Of a stretch of DNA of 64,000 nucleotides, positions 8,087 to 21,253 are shown piece after piece. The stretch covers positions 1-64,000 of the forward strand of contig NZ_JRJU01000015.1 in NCBI RefSeq assembly GCF_000787375.1, written 5' to 3'. The notes below the pieces were generated by a model, which saw only the letters and a program-made list of their open reading frames with translations, made no database searches and was not told the DNA's origin. The translations under genes were made by a program, and so were the position numbers. This DNA comes from Halalkalibacter okhensis (lineage in GTDB: Bacteria > Bacillota > Bacilli > Bacillales > Bacillaceae_D). Each line of letters opens with the position of its first letter. Within the stretch, counting starts at the first letter, position 1.

Positions 8087-10176
8087 TTACGCTCAATTTC
8101 CTCCATAACATACGCTTCAATGATGTCGCCTTCTTTAATATCATTGTACTTCTCAAGTGTGATCCCACACTCATATCCAGCAGCTACTTCTTTGGCATCA
8201 TCTTTAAATCGTTTCAATGCATCGATTGAACCCTCATAAATAACAATTCCATCACGAATAAGGCGCACAGTGGAATCTCTAGTTATTTTTCCTTCAGTAA
8301 CATAAGCTCCAGCAATTGTACCTACTTTTGAAACTTTAAAAGTTGTACGAACTTCCACTTGACCGATAACTTTTTCTTCGAATTCAGGATCAAGCATTCC
8401 TTTCATCGCTGCTTCAATTTCATCGATAGCATTATAAATAACGCGATGAAGTCGAACATCTACTTTTTCAGCTTCTGCTGTACGCTTAGCATTTACATCT
8501 GGACGCACATTGAAACCAATAATAATCGCATTCGAAGCTGATGCAAGCATTACATCATACTCAGTAATAGCACCCACACCTGTATGAATGATATTAACTT
8601 TCACACCTTCTACGTCAATTTTTTCTAATGACCCACGCATGGCTTCAACAGAACCTTGAACGTCCGCTTTAATGATAATGTTAATGTCCTTAACTTCACC
8701 TTGTTGAATTTGATTAAACAAGTCATCCAAGCTAACTTTTGAGTTTTCAGCAAGATTTTCCTCGCGCTGACGAGACATACGAGCTTCACCAATTTGACGA
8801 GCTTTCTTTTCATCAGCAAACGCTTGGAATTGATCTCCTGCTAGCGGTACTTCATTAAGACCTGTAATCTCAACCGGTGTAGAAGGGCCGACTTCTTTTA
8901 CGCGACGACCTAGATCATTCACCATCGCACGAACACGTCCAAACGCAGATCCTACAACAATCGGATCTCCGACTTTTAACGTTCCACTTTGTACAAGAAG
9001 GGTAGCTACAGCTCCACGACCTTTATCAAGCTCCGCTTCAATAACTGTTCCTTTTCCTAACTTATTAGGATTTGCTTTTAATTCCTCTACTTCTGACACA
9101 AGAAGAATCATCTCTAATAACTCATCAATTCCAGTTCCTGCAAGGGCTGACACGTTAACAAAAATCGTATCTCCTCCCCACGCTTCAGGGACAAGTTCAA
9201 ATTCTGTTAACTCTTGCATTACACGGTCAGGGTTCGCTGCTTCTTTATCAATTTTATTCACAGCTACAATAATAGGTACACCAGCTGCTTTTGCATGACT
9301 AATCGCTTCTTTTGTTTGAGGCATAACACCATCATCTGCTGCAACAACCAGAATGGTAATGTCGGTGACTTGAGCTCCACGTGCTCGCATCGTTGTGAAT
9401 GCTGCGTGCCCAGGTGTATCAAGGAATGTGATTTTCTTCCCACCTGACTCAATTTGGTACGCCCCAATATGTTGCGTAATTCCACCAGCTTCTCCTTCAG
9501 TTACTTTTGTATGACGAATGGAGTCAAGCAATGTCGTTTTCCCGTGGTCTACGTGTCCCATAATCGTTACAACTGGTGGTCTCTCTTGTAAGTCTTCCTC
9601 GGAATCTTCATCCACATAACTCTCAAAGTCCATTTCATCAATTACAATTTCTTCCTCAACCTCGACACCATAATCACCAGCAATTAGTTCAATAGTGTCT
9701 GTGTCTAATTCTTGGTTAATGGTTGCCATTACCCCAAGTGCCATTAATTTTTTAATAATTTCAGAAGGCTCTTTATGTAGTTCCTTCGCAATTTCTCCAA
9801 CTGTTAGCGAACCAACATACGTAATTTTTTCTGGTAATGGTTTTGGCTTCGGTGGCTCTTGCTTGTGCCCGCCACCTCCACGTTTATTTTGCTGTTTGTT
9901 TCCGCGGTTTTGCTGATTTTTGTTATTAGATGGCTTAGCTTGATTACGTTTCCCATCGTTTTTTTGTTGCTTAGGACGATGATCACTTTTTTCTTTGCTT
10001 TTTGTAGCTGTTGTCGTAGAGTTGCTGCTACCGCCTGTTAATGTTTCCATCATTTTTTCATCTAAAACCGACATGTGATTCGTAACTGAAAATCCCGATT
10101 CCTTTAATTTATCAATGATGACTTTGCTTGCTACGTCCTTTTCTTTTGCATATTCATATATTCGCATTTTTTTCAT
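8083..10176 (-). CDS. infB: Translation initiation factor IF-2
   Basis: A 697-residue GTPase that brings fMet-tRNA to the 30S subunit. After a short N-terminal IF2_N helix ([15 protein letters not shown]), residues about 50-110 form a low-complexity K/N/Q/G-rich linker. The G domain starts with GHVDHGKT at 207-214 and continues with DTPGHA and NKID. C-terminal domains with [13 protein letters not shown] and VRPDVNAKR complete the protein. The ATG at 10176 follows GGAGGT at seven-base spacing. It is part of the rimP-to-rpsO cluster, between ylxQ and ylxP. Confidence 0.98.
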   Translation of the reverse strand: MKKMRIYEYAKEKDVASKVIIDKLKESGFSVTNHMSVLDEKMMETLTGGSSNSTTTATKSKEKSDHRPKQQKNDGKRNQAKPSNNKNQQNRGNKQQNKRGGGGHKQEPPKPKPLPEKITYVGSLTVGEIAKELHKEPSEIIKKLMALGVMATINQELDTDTIELIAGDYGVEVEEEIVIDEMDFESYVDEDSEEDLQERPPVVTIMGHVDHGKTTLLDSIRHTKVTEGEAGGITQHIGAYQIESGGKKITFLDTPGHAAFTTMRARGAQVTDITILVVAADDGVMPQTKEAISHAKAAGVPIIVAVNKIDKEAANPDRVMQELTEFELVPEAWGGDTIFVNVSALAGTGIDELLEMILLVSEVEELKANPNKLGKGTVIEAELDKGRGAVATLLVQSGTLKVGDPIVVGSAFGRVRAMVNDLGRRVKEVGPSTPVEITGLNEVPLAGDQFQAFADEKKARQIGEARMSRQREENLAENSKVSLDDLFNQIQQGEVKDINIIIKADVQGSVEAMRGSLEKIDVEGVKVNIIHTGVGAITEYDVMLASASNAIIIGFNVRPDVNAKRTAEAEKVDVRLHRVIYNAIDEIEAAMKGMLDPEFEEKVIGQVEVRTTFKVSKVGTIAGAYVTEGKITRDSTVRLIRDGIVIYEGSIDALKRFKDDAKEVAAGYECGITLEKYNDIKEGDIIEAYVMEEIERK

Positions 10177-10192
10177 ATACTTACCTCCAGAA

Positions 10193-10495
10193 TCATTGGT
10201 CGAGTAATGCGGTCATCTTTTTTGCAAATCCATCATCCATTACTCCAATGACGACTCTCTCCGCTTTTCCGATAGCTTGCCCAAGCGTTGTGCGATCGGA
10301 CGTAATTCGTACCGGAATGTTGTAATGGCCGCATTTGTCCAATACCTTTTTCTTTGTTTGTTCTGCAGCATCAGAAGATAAGATGACTAACTTAACCGTT
10401 TTTCTTCTCACTTCTTTTAACACGAGCTCTTCCCCTGTGACAAGCTTTCTTGCTCGAGCTGCTAATCCGAGTAATGAGATCCATTTCACCATCAT
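10193..10495 (-). CDS. ylxQ: L7Ae-family RNA-binding protein YlxQ
   Basis: A 100-residue member of the L7Ae/L30e/YlxQ RNA-binding family, whose members recognise kink-turn [18 protein letters not shown] at the N-terminus and [16 protein letters not shown] in the middle are the family signature. The start ATG overlaps the rnpM stop by four bases, and infB follows after 16 bases. A ribosome-related role is likely from context and family, but its RNA partner cannot be read from sequence. Confidence 0.93.
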   Translation of the reverse strand: MMVKWISLLGLAARARKLVTGEELVLKEVRRKTVKLVILSSDAAEQTKKKVLDKCGHYNIPVRITSDRTTLGQAIGKAERVVIGVMDDGFAKKMTALLDQ

Positions 10496-10773
10496 TTACG
10501 ATTCCGTTTACTTGCTTCTTGAAGTTCATCATAAATGTCAGGGTCGACCTTGACTTGCAAATGCCTTGATAATACATCTTTTTTCTTAGCTAATTCAAAG
10601 CTTTCATCGTTGTTACTAATATAGGCTCCACGTCCGTTCTTTTTTCCGGTTACATCTACCGACACATCACCTTCTGGCGAACGAACAATTCGAATTAACT
10701 CTTGCTTAGGCTTCATTTCATTTGTCACAATACATTTTCGAAGAGGAACTTTACGCTGTTTCATCGGCTCCAT
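10492..10773 (-). CDS. rnpM: YlxR/RnpM family RNA-binding protein
   Basis: A 93-residue YlxR-family protein. [19 protein letters not shown] and the GRGAYI motif are typical of the fold. In B. subtilis the homologue has been reported to bind and modulate RNase P RNA, hence the name RnpM. It lies directly between nusA and ylxQ, with an ATGA-type overlap to ylxQ, and shares their transcript. Confidence 0.93.
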   Translation of the reverse strand: MEPMKQRKVPLRKCIVTNEMKPKQELIRIVRSPEGDVSVDVTGKKNGRGAYISNNDESFELAKKKDVLSRHLQVKVDPDIYDELQEASKRNRK

Positions 10774-10781
10774 CTCCTTCT

Positions 10782-11903
10782 TTATTCAAGTTCGTCCATA
10801 TCTGGAACAAATGCATCTTCTTCATTTCCTACAGGAACAAGTTCTTCTTCATCATCTAGTAAACCAAGCTCTCTCGCGTCTGACTCACTTTTAATGTCAA
10901 TTTTCCACCCTGTTAGCTTTGCTGCTAGCCTTGCATTTTGTCCTCGTTTACCTATCGCAAGAGAAAGTTGATAATCAGGTACAATGACTTGAGTCATTTT
11001 TTCTTCTTCATTGACATTTACTTTTAACACTTTAGAAGGGCTAAGAGCGTTTGCGACATATTCTACGGGATCTTCTGACCATCGAACGATGTCAATTTTT
11101 TCACCTTTTAGCTCATTAACAATGGTTTGAACTCTTTGTCCCCTAGGGCCAACACATGCGCCTACAGGATCAACTTCAGGATTATCAACATGTACAGCAA
11201 TCTTCGACCGGTCACCGGCTTCACGAGAGACAGATTTAATTTCGACCGTACCATCATAAATTTCCGGTACTTCAAGTTCAAATAACCTCTTTAAAAGACC
11301 TGGATGAGTACGTGAAATTAAAATTTGTGGTCCCTTTGTTGTTTTTTCTACTTTTGTAATGTACGCTTTAATACGATCATTATGTTTGTAGCTTTCATTT
11401 GGCATTTGTTCACTCAAAGGTAGAAGGGCCTCCACTTTTCCAAGGTCAACATAAATAAAGCGGTGATCTTGACGTTGTACAATCCCTGTCATAATATCCT
11501 CTTCACGATCGATGAAGTCGGAATAAATAATTCCTCTTTCCGCTTCACGAACTCGTTGTGTCACAACTTGTTTCGCCGTTTGTGCAGCAATACGCCCAAA
11601 ATCTTTTGGCGTTACTTCAATTTCAACAACATCGTCCACTTCATAACTTGGATTTATTTTTTGTGCTTCATCAAGGGAGATTTCAAGACGTGCATCAAAC
11701 ACTTCTTCTACAACTGTTTTCCTTGCAAAAACACGAATTCTTCCATTATCTCGATTGACATCCACTCGCACATTTTGAACTTGATTAAAGTTACGTTTAT
11801 ATCCGGAGATAAGTGCGGCTTCAATCGCCTCAATGATTACTTCTTTTTTTATTCCTTTTTCTCTTTCTAACGTTGCCAATGCATCCATAAAATCACTGTT
11901 CAT
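10782..11903 (-). CDS. nusA: Transcription termination/antitermination protein NusA
   Basis: A 373-residue factor that binds RNA polymerase and controls pausing and termination. An N-terminal RNAP-binding domain (1-125) is followed by an S1 domain (about 130-200) and two KH domains (about 230-345) with [15 protein letters not shown] and [17 protein letters not shown]. The C-terminal acidic tail is short, and the AR2-type repeats found in proteobacterial NusA are missing, as is usual in Firmicutes. It follows rimP after 41 bases. Confidence 0.98.
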   Translation of the reverse strand: MNSDFMDALATLEREKGIKKEVIIEAIEAALISGYKRNFNQVQNVRVDVNRDNGRIRVFARKTVVEEVFDARLEISLDEAQKINPSYEVDDVVEIEVTPKDFGRIAAQTAKQVVTQRVREAERGIIYSDFIDREEDIMTGIVQRQDHRFIYVDLGKVEALLPLSEQMPNESYKHNDRIKAYITKVEKTTKGPQILISRTHPGLLKRLFELEVPEIYDGTVEIKSVSREAGDRSKIAVHVDNPEVDPVGACVGPRGQRVQTIVNELKGEKIDIVRWSEDPVEYVANALSPSKVLKVNVNEEEKMTQVIVPDYQLSLAIGKRGQNARLAAKLTGWKIDIKSESDARELGLLDDEEELVPVGNEEDAFVPDMDELE

Positions 11904-11944
11904 GGAATCTATTTCCCCCTTTCGATGGTCAAGGTAAGCTTTTT

Positions 11945-12415
11945 TTAGAATATAATAGCTAACCTTGCGTTTGCTACTTTTACGTATGGGATTGTATACA
12001 CTTTTTTACGAGTTTTGACTTTCACTTCAACTTCTAAATGTTCACCATCAAAATGAACAAGCTTGCCCTCAAATGTCTTTACTCCGTCAACCGGCTCATA
12101 TGTTGTGACGTGGACATTTTTCCCGACCGCTTTCGTTATATCTTTTTCCTTTTTTAGTGGCCTTTCTGCTCCTGGTGACGATACTTCAAGAAAGTAAGCT
12201 TGTTGAATTGGATCAAGCTCATCGAGTTTTTCGCTCAACTTCTCACTTACAACACCACAGTCTTCAAGGTCTACTCCTGTATCTGAGTCGATAAAAATTC
12301 GTAAAAACCAATTTGGTCCTTCTTTTTTAAATTCCACCTCTACAAGTTCAAGATTAAGCTCATCTAAAATGGGCGTTACTAATTCACTTGTTATTTCAGT
12401 GACTTTCTTACTCAT
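11945..12415 (-). CDS. rimP: Ribosome maturation factor RimP
   Basis: A 156-residue RimP (YlxS) protein required for 30S assembly. The N-terminal domain contains the [19 protein letters not shown] strand and the [12 protein letters not shown] helix, followed by [14 protein letters not shown]. The SH3-like C-terminal domain starts at about residue 90. It is the first gene of the nusA-infB cluster, preceded by a 216-bp gap containing the polC terminator. The ATG is preceded by GAGGAGGGT. Confidence 0.96.
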   Translation of the reverse strand: MSKKVTEITSELVTPILDELNLELVEVEFKKEGPNWFLRIFIDSDTGVDLEDCGVVSEKLSEKLDELDPIQQAYFLEVSSPGAERPLKKEKDITKAVGKNVHVTTYEPVDGVKTFEGKLVHFDGEHLEVEVKVKTRKKVYTIPYVKVANARLAIIF

Positions 12416-12530
12416 AGTACCCTCCTCGCTGTTCTACTATTTCATGTATGGATAGCGAACCGAATAATGATTAATGATAGTATCTTCAGTTACGCCGCTT
12501 GTTTTACTAGAAAAAAGTAGATCGAACAAC

Positions 12531-12556
12531 GAAAGAGTGGGTTTCCCCACTCTTTT
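12531..12556 (-). terminator. Hairpin terminator after polC
   Basis: AAAGAGTGGG and CCCACTCTTT form a 10-bp perfect stem with a GAAA tetraloop on the minus strand. The U tract is short in the polC direction. It lies 76 bases after the polC stop and upstream of rimP, in the only sizeable gap of this cluster. I see no convincing rimP promoter in the remaining sequence; TTGTTC-17-TAAAAC is a weak candidate. Confidence 0.65.
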
Positions 12557-12631
12557 GCGTAACATATTCTAAGTATTACCATATAACACAATACCATACT
12601 ATACAACGCATTGCAACAGCACTAGAGCGGA

Positions 12632-15600
12632 CTAGAACAGTGAAAGCTGATTGGAATCGGGCATTCCCTCTAAACATCCATGCTCATCTAAATGTTCTAA
12701 AACGGTCTTCGTTAACTTGCTTCGTTGCTGCAAATCTTCTTTCGAAAGAAATTCGCCATTTTCTCTTGCTTTCACTATATTAAGTGCTGCATTCGTTCCT
12801 ACCCCTGTCATGGCATTAAATGGTGGTAAGAGTGAATTGTCTTCTACAATAAACTCTGTTGCACTTGAACGATACAGATCCACTTTTTGAAATGAGAATC
12901 CTCTTTCGCACATCTCTAATGAAAGTTCAAGAACGGTAAGTACAGACTTTTCCTTAGGAGATGCATCCAATCCCTTTGCGTTAATTTCCTGTACTTTTGC
13001 TTTAATAGCAGCAGGTCCTTTAATCATTGTATCTAAATCAAAATCGTCTGCACGAACAGTAAAATAGGAAGCATAATAGAGTATTGGATGGTGCACTTTA
13101 AAATAGGCAATTCGAACAGCCATTAAAACATAAGCAGCCGCGTGGGCCTTCGGGAACATGTACTTAATTTTTAAGCATGAACCAATATACCAATCTGGAA
13201 CATCATGATTTTTCATTTCATCAATCCACTCAGGTTGAAGGCCTTTCCCTTTTCGAACAAACTCCATAATTTTAAAAGCTAAAGAAGGCTCAAGCCCTTT
13301 GTAAATCAAATAAACCATTATATCATCACGACAACCAATTACGTCTTTTAATTCACATGTGCCGTTATAAATAAGCTCATTCGCATTATTCAGCCAAACA
13401 TCCGTACCATGAGATAATCCAGAAATCTGAACTAATTCAGAGAATGTACTCGGTTTTGTCTCTTCAAGCATTTGTCGAACAAATCTTGTTCCAAATTCAG
13501 GGATACCGAGTGTTCCTGTCTTACACATGATTTGTTCTTCTGTTACTCCTAATACATCTGGTCCTCCAAAGATCTTCATCACTTCAGGATCATCAGTTGG
13601 AATGGTTTTCGGATCTATTCCACTTAAATCTTGAAGCATACGAATAACGGTCGGGTCATCATGCCCCAGTATGTCTAATTTTAACAAATTGTCATGAATC
13701 GAATGGAAATCAAAATGGGTGGTCTTCCACTCTGAATTTTTATCATCTGCAGGAAACTGGATGGGGCTAAAATCATGAATGTCCATATAATCAGGAACAA
13801 CAATAATTCCGCCAGGGTGTTGCCCCGTCGTTCGTTTCACTCCAGTACAACCCGAGACAAGTCGATCAATTTCTGCCCCTCTCATATGAAGGTCATGATC
13901 GCCTTGATACCCTTTGACATAACCGTAGGCTGTTTTTTCAGCAACCGTACCAATTGTACCTGCACGATATACATACTCTTCACCGAACAATTCCTTTGTA
14001 TAATGATGGGCACGTGGTTGATACTCCCCAGAGAAGTTTAAATCGATATCGGGAACTTTGTCTCCTTTAAAGCCTAAAAACGTTTCAAACGGGATATCTT
14101 GTCCATCTTTTATATAAGCTGCCCCACATTCAGGGCAATCTTTATCCGGTAAATCAAATCCTGAACCGACAGATCCATCATCAAAAAAATGAGAGTGATG
14201 GCAGTTAGGACATACATAATGCGGCGGAAGCGGGTTAACCTCCGTAATTTCAGTTAATGTTGCTACTAATGATGAACCAACCGACCCCCGTGAACCAACT
14301 AGGTAGCCATCAATTAAAGACTTCTTCACGAGTTTATGAGAAATTAAATATATAACAGCAAATCCGTGTCCAATAATACTCTTTAGCTCTTTCTCAATTC
14401 GAGCTTCAACAATTTCTGGCAATTCTTCTCCATAAATACTTTTTGCCATGCTATAACTCATTTCCCTAATTTCATCATCCGCACCTTCAATTTTAGGAGT
14501 ATATAAATCATCTGGAATTGGATGTATTTCGTCAATGAGATTCGCAACCTTCTGAGTATTCGTGACGACAACTTCTTTCGCCTTCTCCTCACCTAAAAAT
14601 GCAAAAGCGTCCAACATTTCATCTGTTGTACGGAAATGGACCTCAGGCAATGTTTGTTTATTAAGTGGATTAGCTCCACCTTGTGATGCAATTAATATTT
14701 TTCGGTAAATATAATCTTCTTTGTGTAAATAATGAGCATTTCCAGTTGCAACAACTGGCTTATTTAGCTTTTCTCCGAGCTTAACAATATTTGAGACAAT
14801 TTCCTCTAATGCCGCATCACTTTTCACTAACTCTTTTTCTATTAAATGTTGATATGTTGCCAATGGCTGAATTTCGATGTAATCATAGAATTTCGCAATT
14901 TCTTCGACTTCATCCGCTGACTTTTGCATCATACCTTCAAAAACCTCGCCTTTATCACAGGCAGAACCAATTAATAAACCATTGCGATGCTTTTGGAGCT
15001 GTGACCTTGGAATTCTTGGCGTTCGGAAGAAATATTCTAAATGTGACATTGACACAAGTTGATAAAGATTTTTCAAACCCTCTTGTGTTTGCGCTAAAAT
15101 GGTACAATGCGCGGGGCGCTGGCGATGGAAATTTCCTTGTCCCATATGTTCATTTAATTGATTATGATACGTTATATCACGCTCATTGGCATCTTTCACC
15201 ATTTTCCATAGCAAGTAACCCGTTGCTTCAGCATCATAAATAGCTCGGTGATGACTGACTAGCTCAATATCAAACTTTTTACAGAGTGTATTAAGTCGAT
15301 GGTTTTTCAACTCTGGGTATAGGAAACGACCTAACTCTAACGTGTCAATAACTGGGTTCTTCGCTTCCCCTAGACCAATTTTCTGATAGCCGACGTTTAA
15401 AAACCCCATATCAAAGCTAGCGTTATGCGCTACCAAAATGCCATCCCCAACAAACTCTTTAAAATCACGAAGAACATCAGCAACTTCTGGCTGACCTTTA
15501 ACCATGTCATCTGTGATTCCAGTTAATTCAATAATGGTATTCGTTAACGGTTCATGTGGATCTGCAAATGATTCAAAGCGATCAATGATTTCCCCGCCTT

Positions 15601-16933
15601 TGATTTTGACAGCGGCAAGTTCGATAATGGTGTTATACACAGCTGACAAACCTGTTGTTTCAACGTCAAAGACAATATATTCATCTTCCATTAATAAACG
15701 GTGAGCTTCGTTGTAGGCAATTGGCACACCATCATCGACCAGGTTGGCTTCAATTCCATATAATATCTTGATTCCGTGTTTCTTTCCAGATGAGTAGGCT
15801 TCAGGAAACGATTGAACAACCCCATGATCCGTAATGGCTACTGCTGGGTGACCCCATTTGGCAGCTTGTTCAACATATCTACCTGCAGAAACAATGCCAT
15901 CCATTTGACTCATCGTTGTATGCAAGTGTAGTTCCACCCGTTTTTCTTCTTCTGCTGCAGCATCACTTCGTTCAACAGGATTTAGTTGATTGACATCATT
16001 TCCGATCATCACTAGATCACGTACAAATGTATCATTTTGAATCCCGCCGCGAACTTTCACCCACATTCCTTTTTTAATAGCTTGAAGAAGCGGGACATCT
16101 TCCTTGTCTCTTGAAAACATTTTTATAAGGATCGAATCCGTGTAATCAGTAATTTTAAAAGTTAATAACGTTCTTCCACTTCTTAACTCTCTTGTTTCTG
16201 CGTCAAATACGTAACCCTGGACAGTGACACGACGTTCCTCGTCAACGATCGCTTCAAGTGGCATAGGCTCATCTTTTATTGGATACCCAATAACCAAAGG
16301 TTTGCCACTAAGCTCTTTTTCTGCTTGTTGTTCGTTTTTCTTCTTCTCTAAAATAGCCTCGACCACTTTCGAATGGTCTTCTTGTTCTCGCTTCTCAACA
16401 AACTTCTCAAACTCCTGTTTTGATTCATGAATATGCGTATCAAAATGGACAGGCGGCAAACTAAGTTGAACGAGTGTTGACTGAAAAGGTTCAGATAACT
16501 TCCTTTTTAAAGCAACCGCTTCTGTTTCATTCCTCACTTGAATAACAAGTCTTTTCCCATCGTATTTTGGTGTTTGTTTCTTTAATAAATCACGAATACC
16601 GTCTGAGATCTGAGATAACTTTGAAATAATTAGTGGCCAGTAATCAATCCACTCCGACTCCTCTAGCTGAAGGCGTTGATAATGAAAAGTAAACGAAGCA
16701 GCAGCAATATGCTCAAACGTTCCTCTTAATCTCTCAGTAAATAATTCGTACACTTGAGCTGGTACAACAACAGGTAATTCTATATGAAAATGCCACGCTT
16801 TTTTTTCTTTTGAGATCACTAATTTTCTAATTAGCGCCCCTTGAAAATGTGTCTCCACTATTTGATCGGGCATTTGTAACTGTTGGAGAAGCAACTGTAG
16901 TCGTTCCTTACGTATTTGTTCATCTTGTGACAT
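12632..16933 (-). CDS. polC: DNA polymerase III subunit alpha, PolC type
   Basis: A 1433-residue replicative polymerase of the Gram-positive PolC type. Order of parts: N-terminal domain, an OB-like module (about 240-310), a PHP domain beginning with [14 protein letters not shown], and an inserted DnaQ-like 3'-5' exonuclease starting at [10 protein letters not shown] near residue 420. The PHP domain then resumes. A zinc-binding CPNCHH and CPEC pair and the palm with [10 protein letters not shown] follow. The ATG at 16933 is chosen over an upstream in-frame start because GGGGAGGT lies just before it, giving the expected length. It follows proS, whose terminator overlaps the polC promoter. Confidence 0.98.
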   Translation of the reverse strand: MSQDEQIRKERLQLLLQQLQMPDQIVETHFQGALIRKLVISKEKKAWHFHIELPVVVPAQVYELFTERLRGTFEHIAAASFTFHYQRLQLEESEWIDYWPLIISKLSQISDGIRDLLKKQTPKYDGKRLVIQVRNETEAVALKRKLSEPFQSTLVQLSLPPVHFDTHIHESKQEFEKFVEKREQEDHSKVVEAILEKKKNEQQAEKELSGKPLVIGYPIKDEPMPLEAIVDEERRVTVQGYVFDAETRELRSGRTLLTFKITDYTDSILIKMFSRDKEDVPLLQAIKKGMWVKVRGGIQNDTFVRDLVMIGNDVNQLNPVERSDAAAEEEKRVELHLHTTMSQMDGIVSAGRYVEQAAKWGHPAVAITDHGVVQSFPEAYSSGKKHGIKILYGIEANLVDDGVPIAYNEAHRLLMEDEYIVFDVETTGLSAVYNTIIELAAVKIKGGEIIDRFESFADPHEPLTNTIIELTGITDDMVKGQPEVADVLRDFKEFVGDGILVAHNASFDMGFLNVGYQKIGLGEAKNPVIDTLELGRFLYPELKNHRLNTLCKKFDIELVSHHRAIYDAEATGYLLWKMVKDANERDITYHNQLNEHMGQGNFHRQRPAHCTILAQTQEGLKNLYQLVSMSHLEYFFRTPRIPRSQLQKHRNGLLIGSACDKGEVFEGMMQKSADEVEEIAKFYDYIEIQPLATYQHLIEKELVKSDAALEEIVSNIVKLGEKLNKPVVATGNAHYLHKEDYIYRKILIASQGGANPLNKQTLPEVHFRTTDEMLDAFAFLGEEKAKEVVVTNTQKVANLIDEIHPIPDDLYTPKIEGADDEIREMSYSMAKSIYGEELPEIVEARIEKELKSIIGHGFAVIYLISHKLVKKSLIDGYLVGSRGSVGSSLVATLTEITEVNPLPPHYVCPNCHHSHFFDDGSVGSGFDLPDKDCPECGAAYIKDGQDIPFETFLGFKGDKVPDIDLNFSGEYQPRAHHYTKELFGEEYVYRAGTIGTVAEKTAYGYVKGYQGDHDLHMRGAEIDRLVSGCTGVKRTTGQHPGGIIVVPDYMDIHDFSPIQFPADDKNSEWKTTHFDFHSIHDNLLKLDILGHDDPTVIRMLQDLSGIDPKTIPTDDPEVMKIFGGPDVLGVTEEQIMCKTGTLGIPEFGTRFVRQMLEETKPSTFSELVQISGLSHGTDVWLNNANELIYNGTCELKDVIGCRDDIMVYLIYKGLEPSLAFKIMEFVRKGKGLQPEWIDEMKNHDVPDWYIGSCLKIKYMFPKAHAAAYVLMAVRIAYFKVHHPILYYASYFTVRADDFDLDTMIKGPAAIKAKVQEINAKGLDASPKEKSVLTVLELSLEMCERGFSFQKVDLYRSSATEFIVEDNSLLPPFNAMTGVGTNAALNIVKARENGEFLSKEDLQQRSKLTKTVLEHLDEHGCLEGMPDSNQLSLF

Positions 16934-16967
16934 CCAAACAACCTCCCCACTATTCAATCTATCCTCT

Positions 16968-16996
16968 ATTATAATTGATTTTTTTCTACATGAAAA
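16968..16996 (-). promoter_or_regulatory. Sigma-A promoter of polC
   Basis: A consensus -10 TATAAT (16973-16968) lies 17 bp downstream of -35 TTTTCA (16996-16991) on the minus strand. The -35 overlaps the U tract of the proS terminator. The leader would be about 30 nt. Confidence 0.65.
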
Positions 16997-17029
16997 GAGA
17001 TGGTACCTCATTGACATGAGATACCATTT
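16991..17029 (-). terminator. Intrinsic terminator after proS
   Basis: A 12-bp stem, ATGGTATCTCAT against ATGAGGTACCAT, closes a four-base loop and is followed by CTCTTTTC. It lies 26 bases after the proS stop. Confidence 0.85.
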
Positions 17030-17052
17030 TAACATAAATATAAAACTGTAGG

Positions 17053-18753
17053 TTACTTACTCAGCTTTTTTAACGTATCAAGTAAGTCAGAGATATGGAC
17101 TTCAATCATTTCCCCAGTTTTTCTTATTTTCAACTCGACAATTCCTTCAGCGGCTTTTTTCCCAACTCCTATACGAATTGGTAAACCTAACAAGTCGGAA
17201 TCCTTAAATTTCACCCCTGCACGTTCAGGGCGATCATCAAACAAAACATCATATCGCTCTTGTTTTAATGTTTGATACAACTCTTCTCCAAGATTTCTTT
17301 GACCTTCATCTTTCACATTAATCGTAACAAGATGTAAATCAAATGGTGCAACAGAGGCAGGCCATACAATTCCATTCTCATCATGGTGCTGTTCAACAAT
17401 CGCAGCAACCGTTCTAGAAACACCGATACCGTAACAACCCATTATCAACGATTGCGTTTTACCATTTTCATCTAAGAAAGTTGCCCCAAGAGCTTCACTG
17501 TATTTTGTACCCAGTTTAAATACATGCCCCACTTCTATTCCCTTGGCAAATTGAATCGTTCCCTTTCCATCTGGAGACGGATCCCCTTCTTGAATTAGAC
17601 GAAGATCTTCATAACCAGCTACAGCAAAATCTCGACCTGGATTCACATTTTTATAATGCTTATCCTTTTCATTTGCACCGCATACACCGTTTGTAACAAA
17701 TTCAACAGCGTGATCAGCAATGATCTTTACAGAATTAGGTACATCAATTGGTCCAATATAGCCTGTTTCACAACCCAAAATACGAGCTGTTTGTTCTGGA
17801 GTAGCTAATTCAACAACTGCTTTTCCAAGAACATTGCCTACTTTAACCTCATTTACTTCATGATCTCCACGTACAAGAACAAGCACAGGCTCTTCGTTCA
17901 CAATAAAAAGAAGCGATTTAATCGTTTCATTTGAATTCACCTGTAAAAATGATGTAAGGTCAGCAATCGTCTTCGTGTTTGGTGTGTCAACCTTTTCAAG
18001 TTCTAAAGGATCTGCAGATGCTTTTTCATACTTCGCGTGGACAGGAGCAATTTCAATATTTGCTGCAAAATCGGATTGATCAGAATAAGCAATCGTATCT
18101 TCACCAATTTCACTTAAAACCATAAATTCATGTGTGTCCGTACCACCAATGGCTCCTGAATCAGCCTCCACTGCCCGGAAGTCAAGCTCACATCGCGAGA
18201 AAATATTTTGGTAAGCGGAGTACATATCTTGATAGCTTTTATCGAGCCCTTCTTGTGAAGTATCAAACGAATATGCATCCTTCATTATGAATTCACGTGA
18301 ACGTAGAACCCCAAATCTAGGTCTTCTTTCATCACGATATTTCGTTTGAATTTGATACAAATTCATCGGAAGCTTTTTATAAGACTTCACGTCATCACGA
18401 ACAAGAGTCGTAATCACTTCTTCATGGGTCGCACCAAGTACGAAGTCACGATCATGTCGATCTTTTAACCTCATTAGCTCTGGACCATAGTCACCTAAAC
18501 GACCTGATTCTTCCCAAAGTTCAGCAGGCTGAATAGCTGGCATAAGTACTTCTTGCCCTCCAGCTTCATCCATTTCACTACGAATGATCTCTTCAACTTT
18601 TCTTAGTACCTTTTTCCCTAAAGGTAAGTAGGAATAGATTCCAGAAGCTGTTTGGCGAATGAGTCCTGATCTAAGCATAAGTTGATGACTTTTAATTTCT
18701 GCATCAGCCGGTACGTCCCGTAATGTAGGTGTTAAATAATTCCTTTGTCTCAT
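17053..18753 (-). CDS. proS: Prolyl-tRNA synthetase
   Basis: A 566-residue class II aminoacyl-tRNA synthetase of the bacterial type. The N-terminal catalytic part has [17 protein letters not shown] (motif 1 region) and [22 protein letters not shown] split across motif 2. An inserted editing domain lies at about 225-400. Motif 3 is around [17 protein letters not shown], and the anticodon-binding domain is C-terminal. No T-box is visible in the 31-base gap from rseP, so it is transcribed with the upstream genes. Confidence 0.97.
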   Translation of the reverse strand: MRQRNYLTPTLRDVPADAEIKSHQLMLRSGLIRQTASGIYSYLPLGKKVLRKVEEIIRSEMDEAGGQEVLMPAIQPAELWEESGRLGDYGPELMRLKDRHDRDFVLGATHEEVITTLVRDDVKSYKKLPMNLYQIQTKYRDERRPRFGVLRSREFIMKDAYSFDTSQEGLDKSYQDMYSAYQNIFSRCELDFRAVEADSGAIGGTDTHEFMVLSEIGEDTIAYSDQSDFAANIEIAPVHAKYEKASADPLELEKVDTPNTKTIADLTSFLQVNSNETIKSLLFIVNEEPVLVLVRGDHEVNEVKVGNVLGKAVVELATPEQTARILGCETGYIGPIDVPNSVKIIADHAVEFVTNGVCGANEKDKHYKNVNPGRDFAVAGYEDLRLIQEGDPSPDGKGTIQFAKGIEVGHVFKLGTKYSEALGATFLDENGKTQSLIMGCYGIGVSRTVAAIVEQHHDENGIVWPASVAPFDLHLVTINVKDEGQRNLGEELYQTLKQERYDVLFDDRPERAGVKFKDSDLLGLPIRIGVGKKAAEGIVELKIRKTGEMIEVHISDLLDTLKKLSK

Positions 18754-18784
18754 TGTTTAAGTCCTTTCCAACTCATCTTTTAAA

Positions 18785-20041
18785 CTACATGAAAAATTTA
18801 TTAATATCGTTCCAAGTAACAACGATCATTAAGAGCATAAGCAAAGCAAATCCAATAAAGTGGACAAGCCCTTCTTTTTGCGGGTCCATCGGCTTACCCC
18901 TTACTGCTTCTAGACCAATAAAGATTAGTCGTCCACCATCCATTGCTGGAATAGGTAGTAAATTTATTATTCCTAAGTTGACACTAAGCGCTGCTGCCCA
19001 TTGCATTAAAACAAAGATTCCCATCGCCGCAGCTTCTCCTGTGTAATTATAAATTCCAACAGGACCCGCAACATAATCTAAAGAGAAGTTCCCCGTTACA
19101 ATCATGCCTAGCACTTCAAAAATCATCGTCATGAACATATAGGTTTGTGTAAATCCAAAAATAATGGAACCCATTAAGGAAAATTCTGTTGGACGAGCAA
19201 TTCCTACAAACCCTTCTGGTTCACCAAATTGTCCCACTCTCTCATCTGGCGTGACAGGGATTGTCAAGGTTTGACCACTACGCTCGACCTCGAAAACAAT
19301 TGACTCGTTAGGATGTTGCTGAATAATAGCCGTCATTTCTTCCCAGTTATCAATTGGTTGACCATCTATTGAAAAAACTTGATCTCCTTCTTGTAAACCT
19401 GCTTCTAAAGCAGCACTATCTGGTGTGACATCACCAATACGTGCTTCATCTACAGGCATTCCTTGGAACAAAGCGAACGCGATCAAAATCACAACAGCTA
19501 AAATAAAATTCATCATTGGTCCCGCGAAAATTGCTAGAGCTCGTTGACCAACTGTCTTAGAGCCAAATTGACGATTCCAAGGAGCGATTTGGGTTTCTTG
19601 CTCATCTTGTACAAGCACCGCTTGTTCGTCAACTTGATATTGAATTCGTTCACCTTCGTCGTTATACGCTTCAATTATAAGCTTATGCTCTAAATCTATT
19701 TTTTCAACTTGTACGACAAGTGCTTCAGGATGTTTCGACTTGTTGTTAACAATAACTTTACTTACTTTTCTTGCAGCATTAAAGACAAGACCAATCTCAT
19801 AACCTGGCTTAATATCAATCATTTCAGGATCTTCGCCAGCCATTCGAACAAAACCACCTATTGGAAGTAGACGAATGGTATACACTGTTTCATTACGTTT
19901 AAATGAAAAAATCTTAGGTCCAAACCCAATTGCAAATTCCCGACATAAAATACCTGCCCTTTTAGCAAAGTATAAATGCCCCCATTCGTGAATGAAAACA
20001 AGTAGTCCAAAAATAATTATGACTGATATTAACGTATTCAT
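18785..20041 (-). CDS. rseP: Site-2 intramembrane protease RseP/RasP
   Basis: A 418-residue membrane zinc protease. The first membrane segment carries HEWGH near residue 18, and the last third carries [13 protein letters not shown], which supplies the third ligand. A PDZ domain lies around residues 195-265. About four membrane segments are visible. RasP in B. subtilis cuts the anti-sigma factor RsiW and remnant signal peptides. It lies between dxr and proS, the conserved order of isoprenoid/cell-envelope genes. Confidence 0.96.
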   Translation of the reverse strand: MNTLISVIIIFGLLVFIHEWGHLYFAKRAGILCREFAIGFGPKIFSFKRNETVYTIRLLPIGGFVRMAGEDPEMIDIKPGYEIGLVFNAARKVSKVIVNNKSKHPEALVVQVEKIDLEHKLIIEAYNDEGERIQYQVDEQAVLVQDEQETQIAPWNRQFGSKTVGQRALAIFAGPMMNFILAVVILIAFALFQGMPVDEARIGDVTPDSAALEAGLQEGDQVFSIDGQPIDNWEEMTAIIQQHPNESIVFEVERSGQTLTIPVTPDERVGQFGEPEGFVGIARPTEFSLMGSIIFGFTQTYMFMTMIFEVLGMIVTGNFSLDYVAGPVGIYNYTGEAAAMGIFVLMQWAAALSVNLGIINLLPIPAMDGGRLIFIGLEAVRGKPMDPQKEGLVHFIGFALLMLLMIVVTWNDINKFFM

Positions 20042-20061
20042 CAGTTAATCGTCCACCTTTC

Positions 20062-21210
20062 TTATTTGATGGTAGAGTGGATAAAAGCCCTCGTCTCGGC
20101 ATCAACTTTTATAATTTCTTCTAATGTCGGCTTTTTAATTACGGTATGGCTTTCAAGAGCTTGTTCAATGACATGCTCAATTTCTAGGAAAGAGAGTCTT
20201 CCTTCTAAGAAGCAAGCCACGGCTATTTCATTTGCTGCGTTTAAGACCGTAGGCATGGTTCCTCCAACCTTACCTGCTTCATACGCAAACTTTATGCAGC
20301 GAAATCTCTCCATATCAAGCTTTGTGAAGTGTAATAAGCCAATTTCCCATAAATGTAATCGTTCATTTGTAATCGATTCAAATCGCTTTGGATATGTGAG
20401 CGCATATTGAATCGGTACGCGCATATCCGGGGTTCCTAATTGTGCAATGACACTTCCGTCTATGTACTCTACCATTGAGTGAATTATACTTTCCTTATGT
20501 AATACGACATCAATTTGTTCATACGGAATATTAAATAACCAGTGAGCTTCAATGACTTCCAAGCCTTTATTCATCATCGTTGCTGAATCAATCGTAATCT
20601 TTGCACCCATTGACCAATTTGGGTGATTTAGGGCTTCACGGACGGTAACGCCTTCTAATTCATCACGTGATCTCTCACGAAAACTTCCTCCTGAAGCTGT
20701 TAAAATTAACCGATCTACTTCTTTTATGTTTTCCCCATTTAATGCTTGAAAAATAGCAGAATGCTCACTATCCACTGGAATCAGAGAAACATTATAACGC
20801 CTCGCTTCTTCTGTAACAATATGACCAGCCGTAACTAATGTTTCTTTATTAGCAATAGCTATCGTCTTCCCTGCCTTAATTGCGGCTAGAGTAGGTGACA
20901 AGCCCACACTTCCAAGAACAGCATTGACGAGTATATCAGATTTAGGTGCTGTAGCCACCTCTTCTAACCCCTCCGTTCCAAAAACAACTCTTGTTTTGTT
21001 AGGAACTTTATGAATTAGTTTATCATAATCTTCTTTCGTTTGTACTGATAAAAGTGCTGGAATAAATTCATGAACTTGCTGTAATGCAAGTTCAATATTT
21101 TTTCCAACTGACATCGATTCTAATGTAAAATGTTCTGGATGTTTACGAATCACATCTAGCGTTTGTGTTCCGATTGAACCCGTAGCCCCTAACAAACTTA
21201 TATGCTTCAC
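20062..21210 (-). CDS. dxr: 1-deoxy-D-xylulose 5-phosphate reductoisomerase
   Basis: A 382-residue NADPH-dependent enzyme making 2-C-methyl-D-erythritol 4-phosphate in the MEP isoprenoid pathway. [14 protein letters not shown] binds NADPH. The catalytic part has [17 protein letters not shown] and [20 protein letters not shown] split across the active-site loop. The GTG at 21210 is preferred because AGGTG is just upstream and translation then starts with [11 protein letters not shown], as in relatives. It lies between cdsA and rseP. Confidence 0.97.
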   Translation of the reverse strand: MKHISLLGATGSIGTQTLDVIRKHPEHFTLESMSVGKNIELALQQVHEFIPALLSVQTKEDYDKLIHKVPNKTRVVFGTEGLEEVATAPKSDILVNAVLGSVGLSPTLAAIKAGKTIAIANKETLVTAGHIVTEEARRYNVSLIPVDSEHSAIFQALNGENIKEVDRLILTASGGSFRERSRDELEGVTVREALNHPNWSMGAKITIDSATMMNKGLEVIEAHWLFNIPYEQIDVVLHKESIIHSMVEYIDGSVIAQLGTPDMRVPIQYALTYPKRFESITNERLHLWEIGLLHFTKLDMERFRCIKFAYEAGKVGGTMPTVLNAANEIAVACFLEGRLSFLEIEHVIEQALESHTVIKKPTLEEIIKVDAETRAFIHSTIK

Positions 21211-21253
21211 ATTTTCACCTACTAATATTAAAGTCAATTCCTTTTTATCTCTG

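Noticed and set aside
16934-17035. A longer PolC starting 34 codons upstream
   Set aside because: That extension covers the promoter and proS terminator; the ATG at 16933 with GGGGAGGT gives the usual length.
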